Below are positions 45,899 to 54,858 of a DNA stretch of 64,000 nucleotides, piece after piece. Below the pieces are notes generated by a model. That model was not told where the DNA came from and did no database searches. It saw nothing but the letters and a program-made list of their open reading frames with translations. A program made the position numbers and the translations under genes. Where the stretch lies: positions 62,001 to 126,000 of the forward strand of contig CANJME010000002.1 of assembly GCA_947475875.1 (NCBI GenBank). Reading direction: 5' to 3'. Origin of the DNA: Caulobacteraceae bacterium (GTDB lineage Bacteria; Pseudomonadota; Alphaproteobacteria; Caulobacterales; Caulobacteraceae). Within the stretch, counting starts at the first letter, position 1. Every line of letters begins with the position of its first letter.

Positions 45899-46789
45899 GT
45901 GTCTCTTCGCGATCTTGGTCTCCTGGCCGGAGTCTGCCTGCTCTGGGCGCTGAACACGATCTTTTCGAAGATCGCGGTGACCGACCTTGCCATCCCGCCG
46001 CTGTTCCTGGGTGCGCTTCGCTTCGGCCTGGTCGGCCTGGTGGTTTTTCCGTTCCTGTTTCCGGCGCCCCGCCCGCTGTGGCGCCTTCTGGTCGTGGGTC
46101 TGGCCATGGGGGGAGGCACGTTTGCGCTGGCCTTTATCGGCCTGAAGACGGCCAGCCCTTCGGCCATGGCCATCGTCTCGCAGCTGGGCGTACCGGCCAC
46201 GACCATCCTTTCGGTGCTGATCCTGGGTGAGACCATCCACTGGCGGCGCGGGCTGGGAATCGTGCTCTCCCTTGGCGGGGTGGTGCTGGTGATGTGGAAC
46301 CCGGAAGATTTCTCGATCTCGACCGGTCTTTTGCTCGGTGCGGCCGGCGCGATCATCGGCTCGTTCGGCGCGGTGACCATGAAGCAAATGGAGGGGGTCA
46401 AGCCCCTGACCTTCCAGGCCTGGGTCGGCGTGATCTCGTTCGTGCCGCTTATGGCCCTGAGCCTGATCTTCGAGCCGGAGGCCCCGGTCCGCGCGTTGGC
46501 GGCCGGCTGGCCGTTCGTCGGCATCATCCTGTTTTCGGCTCTGGCGGTTTCGGTGCTGGGCCACACCACCTATTATTTCCTGATCCAGCGTTATGAGGCC
46601 AATCTGATCGCACCGTTGACCCTGATGATGCCGCTGATGACCATCGCGCTGGGTGTCGCCATCACCCACGACCCGTTCACCCTGCGCGAAGCGATCGGCA
46701 CCACCATCGCCCTGACCGGCGTGCTGATCATCGCCCTGCGGCGCGACCACGTCGCCCCGCTGGTTCAGCTCTTGCGGCCGCGCGCATGA
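45899..46789 (+). CDS. EamA/DMT superfamily transporter
   Basis: A 296-residue inner-membrane protein with ten predicted helices in two EamA repeats (about 1-140 and 147-290). Examples are LLAGVCLLWALNTIFSKIAV, GALRFGLVGLVVFPF and MAIVSQLGVPATTILSVLILGE in the first repeat, and HTTYYFLIQRYEANLIAPLTLMMPLMTIALG in the second. It resembles YedA/RhaT-type drug/metabolite exporters. The start is a GTG at 45899. The next gene, an amidase, overlaps by four bases (ATGA). Substrate unknown. Confidence 0.87.
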   Translation: MSLRDLGLLAGVCLLWALNTIFSKIAVTDLAIPPLFLGALRFGLVGLVVFPFLFPAPRPLWRLLVVGLAMGGGTFALAFIGLKTASPSAMAIVSQLGVPATTILSVLILGETIHWRRGLGIVLSLGGVVLVMWNPEDFSISTGLLLGAAGAIIGSFGAVTMKQMEGVKPLTFQAWVGVISFVPLMALSLIFEPEAPVRALAAGWPFVGIILFSALAVSVLGHTTYYFLIQRYEANLIAPLTLMMPLMTIALGVAITHDPFTLREAIGTTIALTGVLIIALRRDHVAPLVQLLRPRA

Positions 46790-47508
46790 TCGAAGTGATC
46801 GCCACCCCTTCGCCAAACTTCAACGCGCGCAAGGCGCCGCCGGACATGCTCGTCCTGCACTACACGGGCATGCAGACCGGCGAGGGGGCTCTGGCCCGCC
46901 TGCGCGACCCGGAGGCCAAGGTCTCGGCCCACTATGTCGTGGAGGAAGACGGCAGGGTCTTCACCCTGGTGGCCGAAGAGCGGCGCGCCTGGCATGCCGG
47001 ACAAAGTTTCTGGAAGGGTGAACGCGACATAAACGGGGTTTCCATCGGCGTCGAGATCGTCAACCCGGGCCACGAGTTCGGATATCGCGCCTTTCCGGAT
47101 GCGCAAATTGCCGCAGTCATCGACCTCATCGGCGACATCCGCGGGCGCTGGGACATTCCCGATGAGCGCATCCTCGGCCACTCCGATGTCGCCCCCACGC
47201 GCAAGGAAGACCCGGGCGAGCTCTTCCCCTGGGAGCGGCTGGCGGAAGCCGGCCACGGGCTCTGGGCCGAGCCCTCGGCGGCGCCCGGAAACTCGCTATC
47301 CCTTGGCGAGGAAGGGACCGGCGTCTTCATCCTGCAGGCGGGCCTGGCGCGTCTGGGCTATGAAAATCCGCCCTCCGGCCAGTTCGACGAGGCGACGCGG
47401 GCCAATATCATCGCCTTCCAGCGGCACTGGCGCCCCACGCTTTTCGATGGCGTGGCCGACGGCGAGACCCGCGCGCGGCTGATGGCGATCCTGCGTCTAA
47501 TAGGCTGA
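46786..47508 (+). CDS. N-acetylmuramoyl-L-alanine amidase with peptidoglycan-binding domain (AmpD/AmiD-like)
   Basis: A 240-residue amidase_2 protein (residues 1-155) followed by a PG_binding_1 domain (about 170-237; GVFILQAGLARLGYENPPSGQFDEATRANIIAFQRHW). Zinc ligands are His25 (LHYTGM), His132 (GHSDVAP) and Asp142; Glu90 (GVEIVNPG) is the likely acid/base. It cleaves the MurNAc-L-Ala amide of muropeptides, feeding wall recycling. There is no signal peptide, so it may be cytosolic like AmpD even though the binding domain is more usual in AmiD. It is coupled to the EamA gene by an ATGA overlap. Confidence 0.9.
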   Translation: MIEVIATPSPNFNARKAPPDMLVLHYTGMQTGEGALARLRDPEAKVSAHYVVEEDGRVFTLVAEERRAWHAGQSFWKGERDINGVSIGVEIVNPGHEFGYRAFPDAQIAAVIDLIGDIRGRWDIPDERILGHSDVAPTRKEDPGELFPWERLAEAGHGLWAEPSAAPGNSLSLGEEGTGVFILQAGLARLGYENPPSGQFDEATRANIIAFQRHWRPTLFDGVADGETRARLMAILRLIG

Positions 47509-47612
47509 AATTACTCAATTGTACGTGCGGCGGGTTGTAACAACCCGATGGCGTTTGACTAAAAATAACAACCTGTAACTCTAAGGGGCCGATCGCGTAA
47601 AAAAGCCCAGGA

Positions 47613-47852
47613 ATGACGGCCGCAACCAAAGCCCGAAAGAAATCCCGCAGCCTGCGCCTGGCTATGGAAGCGGCTGACTGGTTTTCGCCAACAGCCTCGA
47701 TGTCTTCCTGATCGTGCGCGATGGGATCATCGAGCAGGCAAGTCCGTCGCTCTCCAACATCTTGGGTTGGGAGAAGGCTGAGGGTGTCGGCCGCCATGAT
47801 CGCCGGGATCGCCCGCCTGGCCGACCTGCCGGTGGCCGTCAACGTCGCCTGA
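47613..47852 (+). pseudogene. decayed PAS-domain gene fragment upstream of rnpB
   Basis: An ATG at 47613 opens MTAATKARKKSRSLRLAMEAADWF, after which one frame runs into a stop, while the +1 frame continues ANSLDVFLIVRDGIIEQASPSLSNILGWEKAEGVGRHD, a clear PAS-like stretch. That frame then loses sense, and the last visible coding-like piece (LADLPVAVNVA) ends at a TGA at 47850. So at least two frameshifts, or a frameshift and a large deletion, remain of a PAS-containing sensor. The gap 47509-47612 before it holds only a 7-bp hairpin (CGGGTTG TAA CAACCCG, 47531-47547). No intact gene is present in 47509-47891. Confidence 0.55.
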
Positions 47853-47855
47853 CGC

Positions 47856-47884
47856 TTGACCCGGGGGCCGGGGGAGACCATTTT
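47856..47884 (+). promoter_or_regulatory. rnpB promoter
   Basis: TTGACC (47856-47861) and CATTTT (47879-47884) are 17 bases apart, placing a transcription start about 7 bases further on, at the first base of RNase P RNA. The -35 box begins four bases after the stop of the decayed PAS fragment. Confidence 0.6.
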
Positions 47885-47891
47885 CCGCCCC

Positions 47892-48272
47892 GACCAGACG
47901 GCCGGGCGGTCGCGGGGGCTTCGGCTCTCGAGGAAAGTCCGGGCTCCACGGTGAAAAGGTGACGGGTAACACCCGCCGGGGGCGACCCCAGGGATAGCGC
48001 CACAGAAAGCAAACCACCTCCGGCTTGCCGGCGGAAAGGGTGAAAGGGTGGGGTAAGAGCCCACCGCGGACGCAGCGATGCGGACGGCATGGCAAGCCCC
48101 GCCTGGAGCAAGACCGAATAGGGATCACGCGCCTTGGAGCAATCCAGGGCGGGGCTCACCGCCCCAGTGGTCCGGGTAGGTCGCGAGAACCGTCCAGCAA
48201 TGGGCGGTCCAGAGGAATGATCGCCGCCGCCTTCGGGCGTGGCACAGAACCCGGCTTACAGGCCGTCTGGTC
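47892..48272 (+). ncRNA. rnpB: RNase P RNA, catalytic subunit (bacterial type A)
   Basis: About 381 bases that form the ribozyme maturing tRNA 5' ends. The ends pair as helix P1 (GACCAGACGGCC with GGCCGTCTGGTC). Conserved landmarks in order are GAGGAAAGTCCGGGCTCC (P4 region), ACAGAAAGCAAACC, GGTAAGAGCCCACCGCG, and near the 3' end AGAGGAATGATCGCCGCC and ACAGAACCCGGCTTACAGG, the other P4 strand. A T-rich stretch (GTTTTCC) follows. Length and layout are those of alphaproteobacterial type A RNase P RNA. Confidence 0.95.
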
Positions 48273-48317
48273 GTTTTCCTCTTGGCGGCAGCCAGCAAAC
48301 CCCCGCCTGAACTCCAT

Positions 48318-48411
48318 TTATACACAGCGATACACTTCCGGCTGTGAATCTAAGCAGATGTTCTATGTATGTTCTGTGGACAAGCTCCGAGCGCTGTTAA
48401 CCATGCTTCAA
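48318..48411 (+). promoter_or_regulatory. candidate DnaA and CtrA sites between rnpB and mraZ
   Basis: In the 280-base gap 48273-48552: TTATACACA (48318-48326) fits the DnaA box TTATNCACA, TGTGGACAA (48375-48383) is a weaker reverse box, and TTAA-N7-TCAA (48397-48411) is one mismatch from the CtrA consensus TTAA-N7-TTAA. All are short motifs and may occur by chance. The gap contains no gene. Confidence 0.3.
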
Positions 48412-48431
48412 TAACCGGCCGTTGTTTTGCT

Positions 48432-48482
48432 TTGAAAATGTACCAAAGTGGCATTGTATCCCGGTTAATCCCATGCTATCCC
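48432..48482 (+). promoter_or_regulatory. mraZ promoter region with three MraZ-type boxes
   Basis: ATCCC occurs three times with exact 10-base period (48458, 48468, 48478). On the minus strand this reads TGGGA-N5-TGGGA-N5-CGGGA, the TGGGN-N5 pattern bound by MraZ in other bacteria. A -35-like TTGAAA (48432-48437) and a -10-like TTGTAT (48454-48459) place the boxes just after the -10, suited to autorepression of the dcw cluster. Confidence 0.65.
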
Positions 48483-48552
48483 AAATACTGTCAGAGAGGA
48501 CCGAATCTTCGCTGACTTGAACGGCTGCCTGAAGCCGGCGGGGCCAAAAGAC

Positions 48553-49020
48553 GTGTTTCTGTCGACGTTCGACAAACAGCTCGACGCCAAGCGGCGCATT
48601 GTGGTGCCGGCGGAATTTCGCGCCCTGACCTCCGGCCCGTTCGACGGCGTCATCTGCTTTCCGTCCATTGAGGGCGACTGCATCGAGGGCGGCGGCCAGG
48701 CGCTGTTCGAGCGTTATGACTACCTGATCGAGGAGCTGGAATTCGGCGACCCGGTCCGCACCGCCCTTGAAACCACCTTTTACGGCGGCATCCATCGCCT
48801 CGGTTTCGACACCGCCGGGCGCATCACCCTGCCCGAAACCCTGTGCGACAGTTTTGGTCTGACCGACTGGGTCACGGTCGTGGGACTGAAGGACCGCTTT
48901 CAGATCTGGCCCCGTGAGGCTTTCCAGGCGCACCGCGCAGCCCAACGCGACATTGCCCGCCAGGGCCTTGCCGACCTGCGCCTGGCACAACGCGCTGCAA
49001 GGCTGGGGGCGGCCGGATGA
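48553..49020 (+). CDS. mraZ: division/cell wall cluster transcriptional repressor MraZ
   Basis: A 155-residue protein with two SpoVT/AbrB-type repeats (about 1-60 and 75-135), forming a ring that binds repeated DNA boxes and represses the dcw promoter. It shows [41 protein letters not shown] and [38 protein letters not shown] chose GTG 48553, which aligns with the usual M-F-L-S-T start; a TTG at 48517 is the alternative. Boxes lie 71-95 bases upstream of it. The stop overlaps rsmH by four bases. Confidence 0.9.
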   Translation: MFLSTFDKQLDAKRRIVVPAEFRALTSGPFDGVICFPSIEGDCIEGGGQALFERYDYLIEELEFGDPVRTALETTFYGGIHRLGFDTAGRITLPETLCDSFGLTDWVTVVGLKDRFQIWPREAFQAHRAAQRDIARQGLADLRLAQRAARLGAAG

Positions 49021-49946
49021 GCGGGGCGGCCCACCAGTCCGTTCTTCTGGCCGAGGTGATCGAGGCTCTGTCTCCGCATCCCGACGAACTCATGGTCGAC
49101 GGCACCTTCGGCGCCGGCGGCTATTCGCGCGCCATCCTGAAGACCGGTGCGCGCGTCGTCGCTTTCGATCGAGATCCGTCGGCCGCGCGATTTGCGGAAG
49201 GTCTGCCGGCCGATCGCTTCACCCTGGTGCTCGACCGCTTCTCGAATATGCAGGCGCACGTACCTGCCGCCGACGGCGTAACCCTCGACATCGGCGTCTC
49301 CTCCATGCAGCTCGACGAGGCCGAGCGCGGCTTTTCTTTCATGCGTGACGGACCACTGGACATGCGCATGGGTGGGGAGGGGCCCACGGCCGCAGATCTG
49401 GTCAACACGCTCGAGCCCGCCGAACTCTCTCGCCTCTTCTGGGTCTATGGCGAGGAGCGCGCTGCACGCCGCATCGCCGCCTTTCTCGTCCGCCGCCGGG
49501 TTGAAGCTCCGTTCGAACGTACGCTCGACCTGGCCGAAACCGTCGAGCGGGCCGTGGGCGGCCGCAAGGGCGCCAAGGTTCACCCTGCCACCCGTGTCTT
49601 CCAGGCTCTGCGCATCGCCGTGAACGAAGAACTGGCCGAACTCGAGGCCGGGCTGCATGCCGCCGAAGGCCTGCTGCGGGAGGGCGGCCGGCTCGCCGTC
49701 GTCACCTTCCACTCGCTGGAGGACCGCATCGTCAAAGCCTTCTTCACCGAGCGGGCCGGCCGCACGCCCGGCGGATCGCGTCACCTGCCCCAGGTCGTGG
49801 CGACGCGGGCGCCCAGTTTCGACCTGCTGTTCAACGGTCATCGCGCGCCGGGCGCGGCGGAAATCGCCGCAAATCCCCGCGCCCGTTCCGCAAAACTGCG
49901 TGCCGGCGTCAGGACCGCCGCACCGGCATGGGGGAAAACCGCATGA
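49017..49946 (+). CDS. rsmH: 16S rRNA (cytosine(1402)-N(4))-methyltransferase
   Basis: RsmH (MraW) methylates N4 of C1402 in the ribosomal P site using SAM. The 309-residue protein has [13 protein letters not shown], motif [70 protein letters not shown] and [11 protein letters not shown]. Starts with an ATGA overlap on mraZ and ends with one into ftsL. Assignment is secure. Confidence 0.96.
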   Translation: MSGAAHQSVLLAEVIEALSPHPDELMVDGTFGAGGYSRAILKTGARVVAFDRDPSAARFAEGLPADRFTLVLDRFSNMQAHVPAADGVTLDIGVSSMQLDEAERGFSFMRDGPLDMRMGGEGPTAADLVNTLEPAELSRLFWVYGEERAARRIAAFLVRRRVEAPFERTLDLAETVERAVGGRKGAKVHPATRVFQALRIAVNEELAELEAGLHAAEGLLREGGRLAVVTFHSLEDRIVKAFFTERAGRTPGGSRHLPQVVATRAPSFDLLFNGHRAPGAAEIAANPRARSAKLRAGVRTAAPAWGKTA

Positions 49947-50326
49947 AGATGTTCGACAAGCGCTACCGCGGTTTTCGCATCATCAACTTCCTGGCCATCA
50001 TGGTGCTGTTCGGCATGATGCTGGGCCTCTACCTCGCCAAGACCGGGGCGGCCGCGGACTCTGCCGTCATCGCCCGCGCCGAGCGCCAGATCGTCGCCGA
50101 ACGCCGCGAAATCCGCGCCTTGCAAGCCCAGGTCGCTGGATTCGAAACACCCTTCCGCATCGAAACCCTCGCCACCCATTATCTCGAAATGGCCCCGCCC
50201 GACGCCAAACACGAGCTGCGCGCCGAGGCCTTGCCGCAGTTTGCCCCGAAACCCGTCCCGGCCCCCGCCGCCGATCCCGCTCAAGTCGCCATGAACCCCG
50301 GTCCCGCCAACGGGGTCGATCGATGA
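49943..50326 (+). CDS. ftsL: cell division protein FtsL
   Basis: A 127-residue bitopic protein: basic cytosolic N-terminus ([12 protein letters not shown]), one membrane helix ([20 protein letters not shown], about 14-33), a periplasmic coiled coil ([31 protein letters not shown]) and a proline-rich tail. Sequence conservation in this family is poor, but position between rsmH and ftsI and the topology identify it. It forms the FtsQLB complex at the septum, which activates FtsWI. ATGA overlaps at both ends. Confidence 0.85.
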   Translation: MKMFDKRYRGFRIINFLAIMVLFGMMLGLYLAKTGAAADSAVIARAERQIVAERREIRALQAQVAGFETPFRIETLATHYLEMAPPDAKHELRAEALPQFAPKPVPAPAADPAQVAMNPGPANGVDR

Positions 50327-52062
50327 CTACAGTCGGCCTCAATGCTCCGAAACCCTTCGCCTGGCGCTGGATCAGCGGCGCGGTCTGGTGGATCGAGCAT
50401 GAGTTCGAACGCGCCCGCGCGGGCGGGCGTCCCGTCGACAGCGTTCGCGTGCGGATGGTGTTTATCCTCGCCGCCTTCATCGCCGGCTTTGCCGCTTTGG
50501 GCATCGGCGCGGTCCGCGCCGCTGTCTCGCGCGCACCGGTTTCGGCCTGGAGCGCCAGCCTGCCGGCCGGCAGCCGGGCCGATCTGGTCGACCGGCGGGG
50601 CGAACTGCTGGCCATGGATCTGGCCGCCTGGAATCTTTACCTCGATCCCAAGCTGATCTGGGACAAGGCCGAGACCCGCCGGGTTCTGGGACCCATGCTT
50701 ACGCCGGCCGCCGCCGCCCGCATGGACCAGGCCCTGGCCGCCGGCAAACGTCAAAAGATCTTCGGGCCCTTTCCGCAAGCGATGCGCGACCAGCTCGACG
50801 GCATGGGCCTGCCAGGGGTGAGTTTTGAAGCCGAGGCCGGGCGCAGCTATCCGCTCGGCACGGAAGCCAGCCATCTGGTCGGCTATGTCCGCAATGACGG
50901 CCTGGGCATGGCCGGCGCCGAAGGCGCGCTCGACAGTCAGATCAGAGCCCAGGCGGGTAGGGGCCCCGTGGTGCTGGCCCTTGACCTCAAGGTCCAGGCC
51001 GCGCTGGAAGAAGAACTCAAGAACACCATCGCTCTGCACACCGCCAAGGCGGCGGTAGGCGTTATCACCAACGTGCGCACCGGCGAGGTGCTGGCCATGG
51101 CCAGCCTGCCCGACACCACGCCTGACCACCTGGCCAGCGATCCGACGATGTTCGTCAACCGGGCCGCGGGCCGCGTCTACGAGATGGGCTCGACCTTCAA
51201 GATCTTCACCCTGGCCGCCGGGCTCGACAGCGGCCGGGTGACGCTCGATTCCAAATACGACGTCGGAAACCCTCTGGTGCTTCCGGGCCAGACCATTCAC
51301 GACAGCCACTCGGGCAAGGGATATTTCACCCTGCGCGAGGTGTTTATCCATTCGTCCAATATCGGCGCGGCGCGTATGGCGCTGGAGGTCGGCGAACCGG
51401 CGATGGCGCCCTATTTCAACAAGTTCGGCCTGCTCGAAAAGGCGCCGATCGAGCTCAAGGAAAGCGCCCGCCCCCTGGTGCCGGGACCCAAGACCTGGAC
51501 GACCAATGCGCTTGCCAACCGCGCTTTCGGCCATGGCATTGCGGTCAGTCCGCTGGCGGTCGCGGCTGGCGTCGGCGCCATCATGAACGGCGGAGAATAT
51601 GTGCCGCTGACCATCCTCAAGCGCGATAATCCGCCGAAGGATCTGCGACGGGTGATCCGCCCGGAAACCAGCCTCAAGATGCTCGGCCTGATGCGCGAGA
51701 ATGTTCTGGAAGGCACCGGCCGCAGCGCCGAGGCGGCCGCGCCGGGCTTCAGCGTCGGCGGCAAGACCGGCACCGCCGAAAAACCGGTGAACGGCAGCTA
51801 TGCCCGCTCGACCCTGGTTTCGTCCTTCGCGGCGATATTCCCGACCGATGCGCCGGTGGGCGCCGACAAATATATGGTCCTGATTATGGTCGACGAGCCC
51901 AATGTCTCGGCCCAGGCGCCCGGCCGCCCCACCGGCGGCATCGTCGCGGCCCCCGCCGCCGGACGGGTGATCAACCGCATCGCGCCCTTCCTTGGCGTGG
52001 AGCGCCGCATTCAGGCGCCGGTGACCGTGGCCGCCTCTGGTGACGACGGGAACGAGCGATGA
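50323..52062 (+). CDS. ftsI: septal peptidoglycan transpeptidase FtsI (PBP3)
   Basis: A 579-residue class B penicillin-binding protein: a cytosolic N-terminus, one membrane helix (VFILAAFIAGFAALGIGAVRA, about 46-66), a pedestal with dimerisation domain (AGSRADLVDRRGELLAMDL), and a transpeptidase domain with active-site Ser290 (GSTFK, 289-293), SSN motif in HSSNIG and KTGT at 481-484. It cross-links septal peptidoglycan, working with FtsW encoded downstream. ATGA overlaps link it to ftsL and murE. Confidence 0.95.
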   Translation: MTTVGLNAPKPFAWRWISGAVWWIEHEFERARAGGRPVDSVRVRMVFILAAFIAGFAALGIGAVRAAVSRAPVSAWSASLPAGSRADLVDRRGELLAMDLAAWNLYLDPKLIWDKAETRRVLGPMLTPAAAARMDQALAAGKRQKIFGPFPQAMRDQLDGMGLPGVSFEAEAGRSYPLGTEASHLVGYVRNDGLGMAGAEGALDSQIRAQAGRGPVVLALDLKVQAALEEELKNTIALHTAKAAVGVITNVRTGEVLAMASLPDTTPDHLASDPTMFVNRAAGRVYEMGSTFKIFTLAAGLDSGRVTLDSKYDVGNPLVLPGQTIHDSHSGKGYFTLREVFIHSSNIGAARMALEVGEPAMAPYFNKFGLLEKAPIELKESARPLVPGPKTWTTNALANRAFGHGIAVSPLAVAAGVGAIMNGGEYVPLTILKRDNPPKDLRRVIRPETSLKMLGLMRENVLEGTGRSAEAAAPGFSVGGKTGTAEKPVNGSYARSTLVSSFAAIFPTDAPVGADKYMVLIMVDEPNVSAQAPGRPTGGIVAAPAAGRVINRIAPFLGVERRIQAPVTVAASGDDGNER

Positions 52063-53495
52063 GCGCCCGCCTGTCAGACCTGGTGCGCCGCAAGGGGTTC
52101 GCCCAGGACCCGATGATAACCGGCGTGACCGCCGACAGTCGCGCGGTCAGACCGGGCTTTCTGTTTGCGGCCCTGCCTGGATCGCGGGCTGATGGCCGCA
52201 GCTTCATCTCCGGATCGATTGGCGCGGGCGCAGCCGCCGTTCTCGCGCCGGCGGATGTCGATGGGCTGCCCGTTCCGACGGTGCATGCGCTGGATGTGCG
52301 CCGGGCCTATGCGCTGGCCGCCGCCAATTTCTGGAAAAACCAGCCGCCGGTCATCGTCGCGGTCACCGGCACCAATGGCAAGACCTCGGTGGCCGGGTTC
52401 TGCCGTCAGATCTTTGAGCGCCTGGGCCACAAGTCGGCCAGCATGGGCACCCTGGGCGTCGTGACCGGAACCGAGCAACTGACGCCGCCGGGGCTGACCA
52501 CGCCCGACGCCGCCGACGTGGCGCGCTGGCTGTCGGTGCTCGCCGAGCGCGGGGTCACCCACCTGGCGCTGGAAGCCTCCTCGCACGGCATCGACCAGCG
52601 GCGCCTGGACGGCGTGAAGCTGACCGCGGCGGCCTTCACCAACTTCACCCAGGACCACCTCGACTATCATGGCACCATGGGCGCCTATCGCGCCGCCAAG
52701 CTGCGCCTGTTCGACACACTCCTGCCGCGCGGCAAGACGGCGGTGCTCAACGCCGATTCCGAGGACCTTTCCGCCTTCGCCGGCGCCGCCCGCCTGCATG
52801 GCCAGGCGCTGTTTACCGTCGGTGAGCAGGGGCAGGGGCTGAAGCTCGTCTCCCGCACGCCGACACCGGCCGGTCAGTCGCTGAGCGTCGAAGCAGGGGG
52901 CAAGACCTACGAAATCACCCTGCCTCTGGCGGGCGCCTTCCAGGCTTCGAACGCGCTGGTGGCGGCGGGCTTGTGCATTGCCGCTGGCGAGCCGACGGAA
53001 AAGGTGCTGGCCGCCCTCGAACACCTCGAAGGCGCAGCCGGGCGGCTGCAGCGGGTCGGCAAGGGCAAAAAAGGCGGCGAGGCCTATGTCGACTACGCCC
53101 ATACACCTGACGGGCTGGAAACCGTGCTGGAGGCCCTGCGGCCCCACGCCACCGGCAAGCTGATCGTGGTGTTCGGCGCCGGCGGCGATCGCGACGCCGG
53201 CAAACGTCCGAAGATGGGCGCCATCGCCGCCAGACTCGCCGATGTGGCCATCGTCACCGACGACAACCCGCGCTCCGAGGATCCCGCCGCCATCCGCAAG
53301 CAGGTTCTGGCCGCTGCGCCCGGCGCCTTCGAGATCGGCGATCGCAAGGCGGCCATCGAACACGCATGCAGCCTGTTGCGCGAAGGCGATGTTCTGGTCG
53401 TCGCAGGCAAGGGTCACGAGCAGGGCCAGATCGTTGGCGCGACCACCCGCCCCTTCGACGATGTGGCGGTGACCGCCGAGGCGCTTCGTGGCTGA
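52059..53495 (+). CDS. murE: UDP-N-acetylmuramoyl-L-alanyl-D-glutamate--2,6-diaminopimelate ligase
   Basis: MurE adds the third stem-peptide residue, meso-diaminopimelate in Gram-negatives, to UDP-MurNAc-L-Ala-D-Glu using ATP. The 478-residue chain shows VTADSRAVRPGFLFAALPG, P-loop VTGTNGKTS, LALEASSHGIDQRRLDGV, FTNFTQDHLDYHGTM, VDYAHTPDGLETVL and the DAP-selecting loop DDNPRSEDP. The start ATG overlaps ftsI by four bases; its end overlaps murF by eight bases. Confidence 0.96.
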   Translation: MSARLSDLVRRKGFAQDPMITGVTADSRAVRPGFLFAALPGSRADGRSFISGSIGAGAAAVLAPADVDGLPVPTVHALDVRRAYALAAANFWKNQPPVIVAVTGTNGKTSVAGFCRQIFERLGHKSASMGTLGVVTGTEQLTPPGLTTPDAADVARWLSVLAERGVTHLALEASSHGIDQRRLDGVKLTAAAFTNFTQDHLDYHGTMGAYRAAKLRLFDTLLPRGKTAVLNADSEDLSAFAGAARLHGQALFTVGEQGQGLKLVSRTPTPAGQSLSVEAGGKTYEITLPLAGAFQASNALVAAGLCIAAGEPTEKVLAALEHLEGAAGRLQRVGKGKKGGEAYVDYAHTPDGLETVLEALRPHATGKLIVVFGAGGDRDAGKRPKMGAIAARLADVAIVTDDNPRSEDPAAIRKQVLAAAPGAFEIGDRKAAIEHACSLLREGDVLVVAGKGHEQGQIVGATTRPFDDVAVTAEALRG

Positions 53496-54858
53496 TCCTC
53501 TCTGGACGTCGGACGAGATCATCGCGGCGACCGGGGGACGGCTGTCGGGCTCGCCATTCAACGTAACTGGCGTTTCCATTGACACGCGCACCCTCGAACC
53601 GGGCGACCTTTTCGTCGCTCTGGCGGGAGTCCGCGACGGGCATGAATTCGTGGCGCCGGCCATGGACGCGCGCGCGGGGGGCGCGCTGGTTTCGCAGGGC
53701 GTGTCCGGACCGGCTGTTCAAGTTGTAGACACACTCAAGGCTTTGGAAAAACTGGGTATTGCAGCGCGTGACCGGTCGTCCGCCTTGCGCTGCGCGGTCA
53801 CCGGATCTGTCGGCAAGACCACCGCAACTCAGGCCATCGCCTCTGGCCTGCGTCTGGCCGGCCGGGCCCATTCCTCGATCAAGTCCTACAACAACCACAT
53901 CGGCGTACCGCTGACGCTGGCCCGCATGCCTAGGGCGACCGAACGCGCGGTCTTCGAAGTGGGGATGAACCACGCCGATGAGATCACCCCGCTGTCGCGC
54001 ATGATTGCTCCGGACGTCGTGATCGTCACCACGGTCGGGCCGGTGCACACCGAGAATTTCCCCGACGGTGAGGCAGGTGTCGCCAAAGCCAAGGCCGAGA
54101 TCTTCGCCGGGTTGAAGCCGGGCGGGATCGCCGTGCTGCCAGCGGACAATCGCTGGTTCAATGTCCTGAAGGCGTCGGCTGACCGTGCAGGAGCTCAGGT
54201 CGTCACCTTCGGGACGGCGCCGGATTGCGATGCGCGCCTCCTGTCGTTTGAAGCCCAGCATGTTGATGCCTGGGTTCAGGGTCACCCCGTGGCCTTTTCC
54301 CTTCGCCAGACCGCCGACCACTGGGGGCTGACCAGCCTCTGCATCCTGCTGGCCCTGGAAGCCATGGCGGTTCCGCGCGAGGTCGCCATCACCGCCCTTG
54401 CCGACTTCGAACCCCTCGAAGGCCGGGGCGCGGAAAAACAGGTCGGTGGTTTCACCCTGATCGACGAGAGCTACAACGCAAATCCGATCTCCATGACTTC
54501 GGCGATCCGAACCTTGGGCGCGAGGCCGGTTTCGGGGCGGCGGGTTGTCGCCCTGACCGACATGCTGGAACTGGGGGCCGAGGCCACAGGTTTCCATGCG
54601 GCAATTGCAAAAGACCTCGATCAGGCCGGCATCGATCTGGTGTTCTGTGCGGGTCCATTGATGAAACACCTGTGGGACAATCTTCCCTCGACTCAGCGGG
54701 GAGGGTACGCCGGGACCGCGGCGGAACTTGCGCCGCTGGTCGCCGCCGCGCTTCGGCCCGGCGATGCGATTATGGTCAAGGGCTCGAACGGCTCGCGCGC
54801 GCACCTCATCGCCAGGGAGCTGGCGGCGCTCGGAGGCGGCGAAGGGAAGGGCGGCTAG
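53488..54858 (+). CDS. murF: UDP-N-acetylmuramoyl-tripeptide--D-alanyl-D-alanine ligase
   Basis: MurF attaches the D-Ala-D-Ala dipeptide, the product of Ddl encoded at the end of the window, to the UDP-MurNAc tripeptide. The 456-residue protein has SIDTRTLEPGDLFVAL, P-loop VTGSVGKTTAT, IKSYNNHIGVPLTL, EVGMNHADEITPL, IDESYNANPISM and VKGSNGSRAHL. It begins with a GTG at 53488 within the murE stop region and its stop directly abuts the mraY ATG. Cytosolic. Confidence 0.95.
   Translation: MADPLWTSDEIIAATGGRLSGSPFNVTGVSIDTRTLEPGDLFVALAGVRDGHEFVAPAMDARAGGALVSQGVSGPAVQVVDTLKALEKLGIAARDRSSALRCAVTGSVGKTTATQAIASGLRLAGRAHSSIKSYNNHIGVPLTLARMPRATERAVFEVGMNHADEITPLSRMIAPDVVIVTTVGPVHTENFPDGEAGVAKAKAEIFAGLKPGGIAVLPADNRWFNVLKASADRAGAQVVTFGTAPDCDARLLSFEAQHVDAWVQGHPVAFSLRQTADHWGLTSLCILLALEAMAVPREVAITALADFEPLEGRGAEKQVGGFTLIDESYNANPISMTSAIRTLGARPVSGRRVVALTDMLELGAEATGFHAAIAKDLDQAGIDLVFCAGPLMKHLWDNLPSTQRGGYAGTAAELAPLVAAALRPGDAIMVKGSNGSRAHLIARELAALGGGEGKGG

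Noticed and set aside
47714-47962. 82-residue plus-strand frame as an intact gene upstream of rnpB
   Set aside because: Its end runs into the RNase P RNA and only its first part looks like PAS; better explained as a decayed gene.
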